In this document: one piece after another, positions 62,589 through 64,000 of the stretch
Layout of the letters: every line of letters starts with the position of its first letter
Numbering within the stretch: position 1 is the stretch's first letter
Source: Candidatus Sulfotelmatobacter sp.
GTDB taxonomy: Bacteria; Eisenbacteria; RBG-16-71-46
Direction of reading: 5' to 3'
Assembly: GCA_035498555.1 (NCBI GenBank)
Contig: DATKAB010000045.1
Span: forward strand, 27,422 to 91,421
DNA length: 64,000 bases
The notes under the pieces: generated by a model
Seen by the model: only the letters and a program-made list of their open reading frames with translations
What the model was told of the DNA's origin: nothing
Databases searched by the model: none
Position numbers and translations under genes: made by a program

Positions 62589-63209
62589 ATGGGAAGAGTT
62601 CCGCGCATTGGAGTGCTGGGCCTGCAGGGCGATTTCGCCTGCCATCGCGCCTCGCTCGAGGCGCTGGGCGTCGAGGCCATCCGCGTGGTGCTGCCCGAGG
62701 ACCTGGCGGACTGCGACGCGCTGGTGATGCCGGGCGGCGAGTCCACCACCATGACGCGGCTGATGGAACGCAATGGGCTGCGTCCGGCGCTCGAGCGCTT
62801 CGTGCGCGAAAAGCCGGTGCTCGGCACCTGCGCCGGAGTCATCCTGTTGAGCAAGCGCGCCGATCACCTGCCCTCGCCGCCGCTCGGCGTGCTCGACGTC
62901 ACCACCGAGCGCAATGCCTACGGCCGGCAGATCGATTCGTTCAGCGCCGAGGTCATGGTGCCCCCGCTCGGCGGGCCATTCCACGGCGTGTTCATCCGCG
63001 CGCCGCGACTCCGCGAGGTGGGCGCGGGCGTCGAAGTGATCGCGTGGCGCGGCGAGGAACCGGTCGGCGTCAGGCAGGGACGGTGCGTCGGCATCTGCTT
63101 CCATCCCGAGCTGACCTCGGATCTTCGCCTTCATCGCTGGGTCCTTACCGAGGTGGCGGGCCTGTCGCTGGCCGCGGCCACCGCCGGCGCGAACGTGGGC
63201 GGCGCGTGA
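62589..63209 (+). CDS. pdxT: Pyridoxal 5'-phosphate synthase, glutaminase subunit PdxT
   Basis: At 206 residues it has IGVLGLQGDFACHRASLEAL, MPGGESTTMTRLMERNGL, the catalytic Cys in LGTCAGVILLS, and His-Glu in CFHPELTSD. It frees ammonia from glutamine for PdxS. The ATG at 62589 puts the family N-terminus (MGRVPRIGVLGLQG) in place; ATG at 62580 or GTG at 62583 would overlap pdxS and are possible. The last 20 residues go beyond the usual end. Confidence 0.95.
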   Translation: MGRVPRIGVLGLQGDFACHRASLEALGVEAIRVVLPEDLADCDALVMPGGESTTMTRLMERNGLRPALERFVREKPVLGTCAGVILLSKRADHLPSPPLGVLDVTTERNAYGRQIDSFSAEVMVPPLGGPFHGVFIRAPRLREVGAGVEVIAWRGEEPVGVRQGRCVGICFHPELTSDLRLHRWVLTEVAGLSLAAATAGANVGGA

Positions 63210-64000
63210 GCGAGGCCGCGCTGCCGATGACCGGTCCGGTGCCGCAGGCGCGCTTGGATCGTCGCGCTCTGCTGGAATTCCTGAACAAGCACTCGCGCCT
63301 GCTGCTCACCACCCACATCAATCCCGACGGCGACGGCCTGGGGAGCGAGGTGGCGATGGCGCTGTGGCTCCGATCCATGGGTAAGCAGGTGCGCGTGCTC
63401 AACGATTCGGTGGTGCCGAACGCATTCCTCTTCCTCGCCCGCCACCTGCCGCTCGAGAGCTGGGAAGAGGAGCGCGCCGAACAGCGCTTCACCGAATCGG
63501 ATGCCCTGATCGTGCTCGACACCAGCAACCGGCAGCGGATCGGACGCGTCGCCGAGGTGTTGAGCCGTCACGTGATCCCGGTGGCAGTGGTGGATCATCA
63601 CGTCACGCACCAGCGGGGGTTCGGGCAGGTCAACGTGATCGAGCCCGAGGCCTCCTCGACCGGTGAGATCGTGTTCGAGCTGATGCGCGAGGCCGGCGCC
63701 CCGCTGACGCCCGACATCGCCGAGGCCCTGTATGTGGCGCTGATGACGGACACCGGCTCGTTCCGCTATTCCAACACCGACAGCCACGCGCATCGCATGG
63801 CGGCCGAGCTGCTGGCGCACGGCGTGGACCCGCAGCGGCTCCATGCCCAGGTGCATACTCACGCCTCGGCGGGGCGGCTGCGCTTCTTCGGCGAAGTGCT
63901 GAGCGCGCTCGAGATGCTCGACGATGGCCGCGTGGTGGTGCTGGAGGCGAGCCCCGAGCAGTTCCAGAAGCACGGACTGGTGGGTTCGGACACCGAAGGT
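63206..64000 (+). CDS. nrnA: DHH-family phosphoesterase, NrnA-like oligoribonuclease (3' partial)
   Basis: The first 265 residues are seen; the right edge cuts the gene. DHH motifs are clear: THINPDGDGLGSE, IVLDTSNRQRIG, VVDHHVTHQ, and YVALMTDTGSFRYSNTDSHA. NrnA breaks down short RNAs and, in some bacteria, pAp from sulfur and CoA metabolism. The start is GTG at 63206 (GTGA overlap with pdxT), so it belongs to the same operon. Confidence 0.9.
   Translation, partial: MSEAALPMTGPVPQARLDRRALLEFLNKHSRLLLTTHINPDGDGLGSEVAMALWLRSMGKQVRVLNDSVVPNAFLFLARHLPLESWEEERAEQRFTESDALIVLDTSNRQRIGRVAEVLSRHVIPVAVVDHHVTHQRGFGQVNVIEPEASSTGEIVFELMREAGAPLTPDIAEALYVALMTDTGSFRYSNTDSHAHRMAAELLAHGVDPQRLHAQVHTHASAGRLRFFGEVLSALEMLDDGRVVVLEASPEQFQKHGLVGSDTEG

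Overview
The window is a single high-GC chromosomal stretch from an uncultured-type Gram-negative (diderm) bacterium. I see lipoprotein signal peptides with lipoboxes, outer-membrane barrels, a Wza-like exporter, a GWxTD-type protein, and FG-GAP and M6 secreted proteins that end in a FlgD/type-9-like C-terminal sorting domain. Together with a T-box riboswitch and an exosortase locus this suggests the FCB-side candidate phyla; Candidatus Eisenbacteria is my best guess, from family content only. No insertion sequences, prophage genes, CRISPR arrays or rRNA genes were found. Genes are tightly packed, many joined by 4-bp ATGA/GTGA overlaps.

Layout. 1-1.9 kb: end of a secreted FG-GAP protein. 2.0-3.8 kb: gltX, then tRNA-Gln(CUG) and tRNA-Glu(CUC). 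3.8-4.3 kb: a small membrane-anchored repeat protein on the minus strand. 4.4-28.3 kb: a very long operon for a surface polysaccharide. It holds a dehydratase/phosphoglycosyltransferase fusion, Wza, a Wzz/BY-kinase, a flippase, two GT2 and three GT4 glycosyltransferases, an O-antigen-ligase/polymerase, a deacetylase and a second phosphoglycosyltransferase. It continues with an exosortase, EpsI, an unknown membrane protein, a TPR lipoprotein, the sensor kinase PrsK and the sigma-54 activator PrsR. It has a near-perfect sigma-70 promoter at the left and a hairpin terminator at the right.

28.5-33.7 kb: a deoxynucleoside kinase, a sugar-dehydrogenase-like lipoprotein, and ileS on the minus strand behind an Ile-specific T-box leader. 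33.7-37.7 kb (minus): M23 and M6 peptidases. 37.8-41.5 kb: a GWxTD protein, an NlpC/P60 peptidase and an outer-membrane porin-like protein. 41.7-43.0 kb: glutamate dehydrogenase. 43.0-46.7 kb (minus): a large beta-barrel and two related lipoproteins.

47.0-58.5 kb: a cell-shape operon, mreBCD-mrdA-rodA-lgt, that runs on without a break into aroE, comF, cbiM-cbiQ-cbiO and rarA. 58.5-59.3 kb (minus): a SAM methyltransferase. 59.3-64.0 kb: mrp, a cysteine desulfurase, pdxS, pdxT and a DHH-family phosphoesterase cut by the window edge.

The most interesting regions are the exosortase/polysaccharide operon, which has a fused first gene, unknown partner genes and no visible exosortase substrate, and the T-box leader of ileS.
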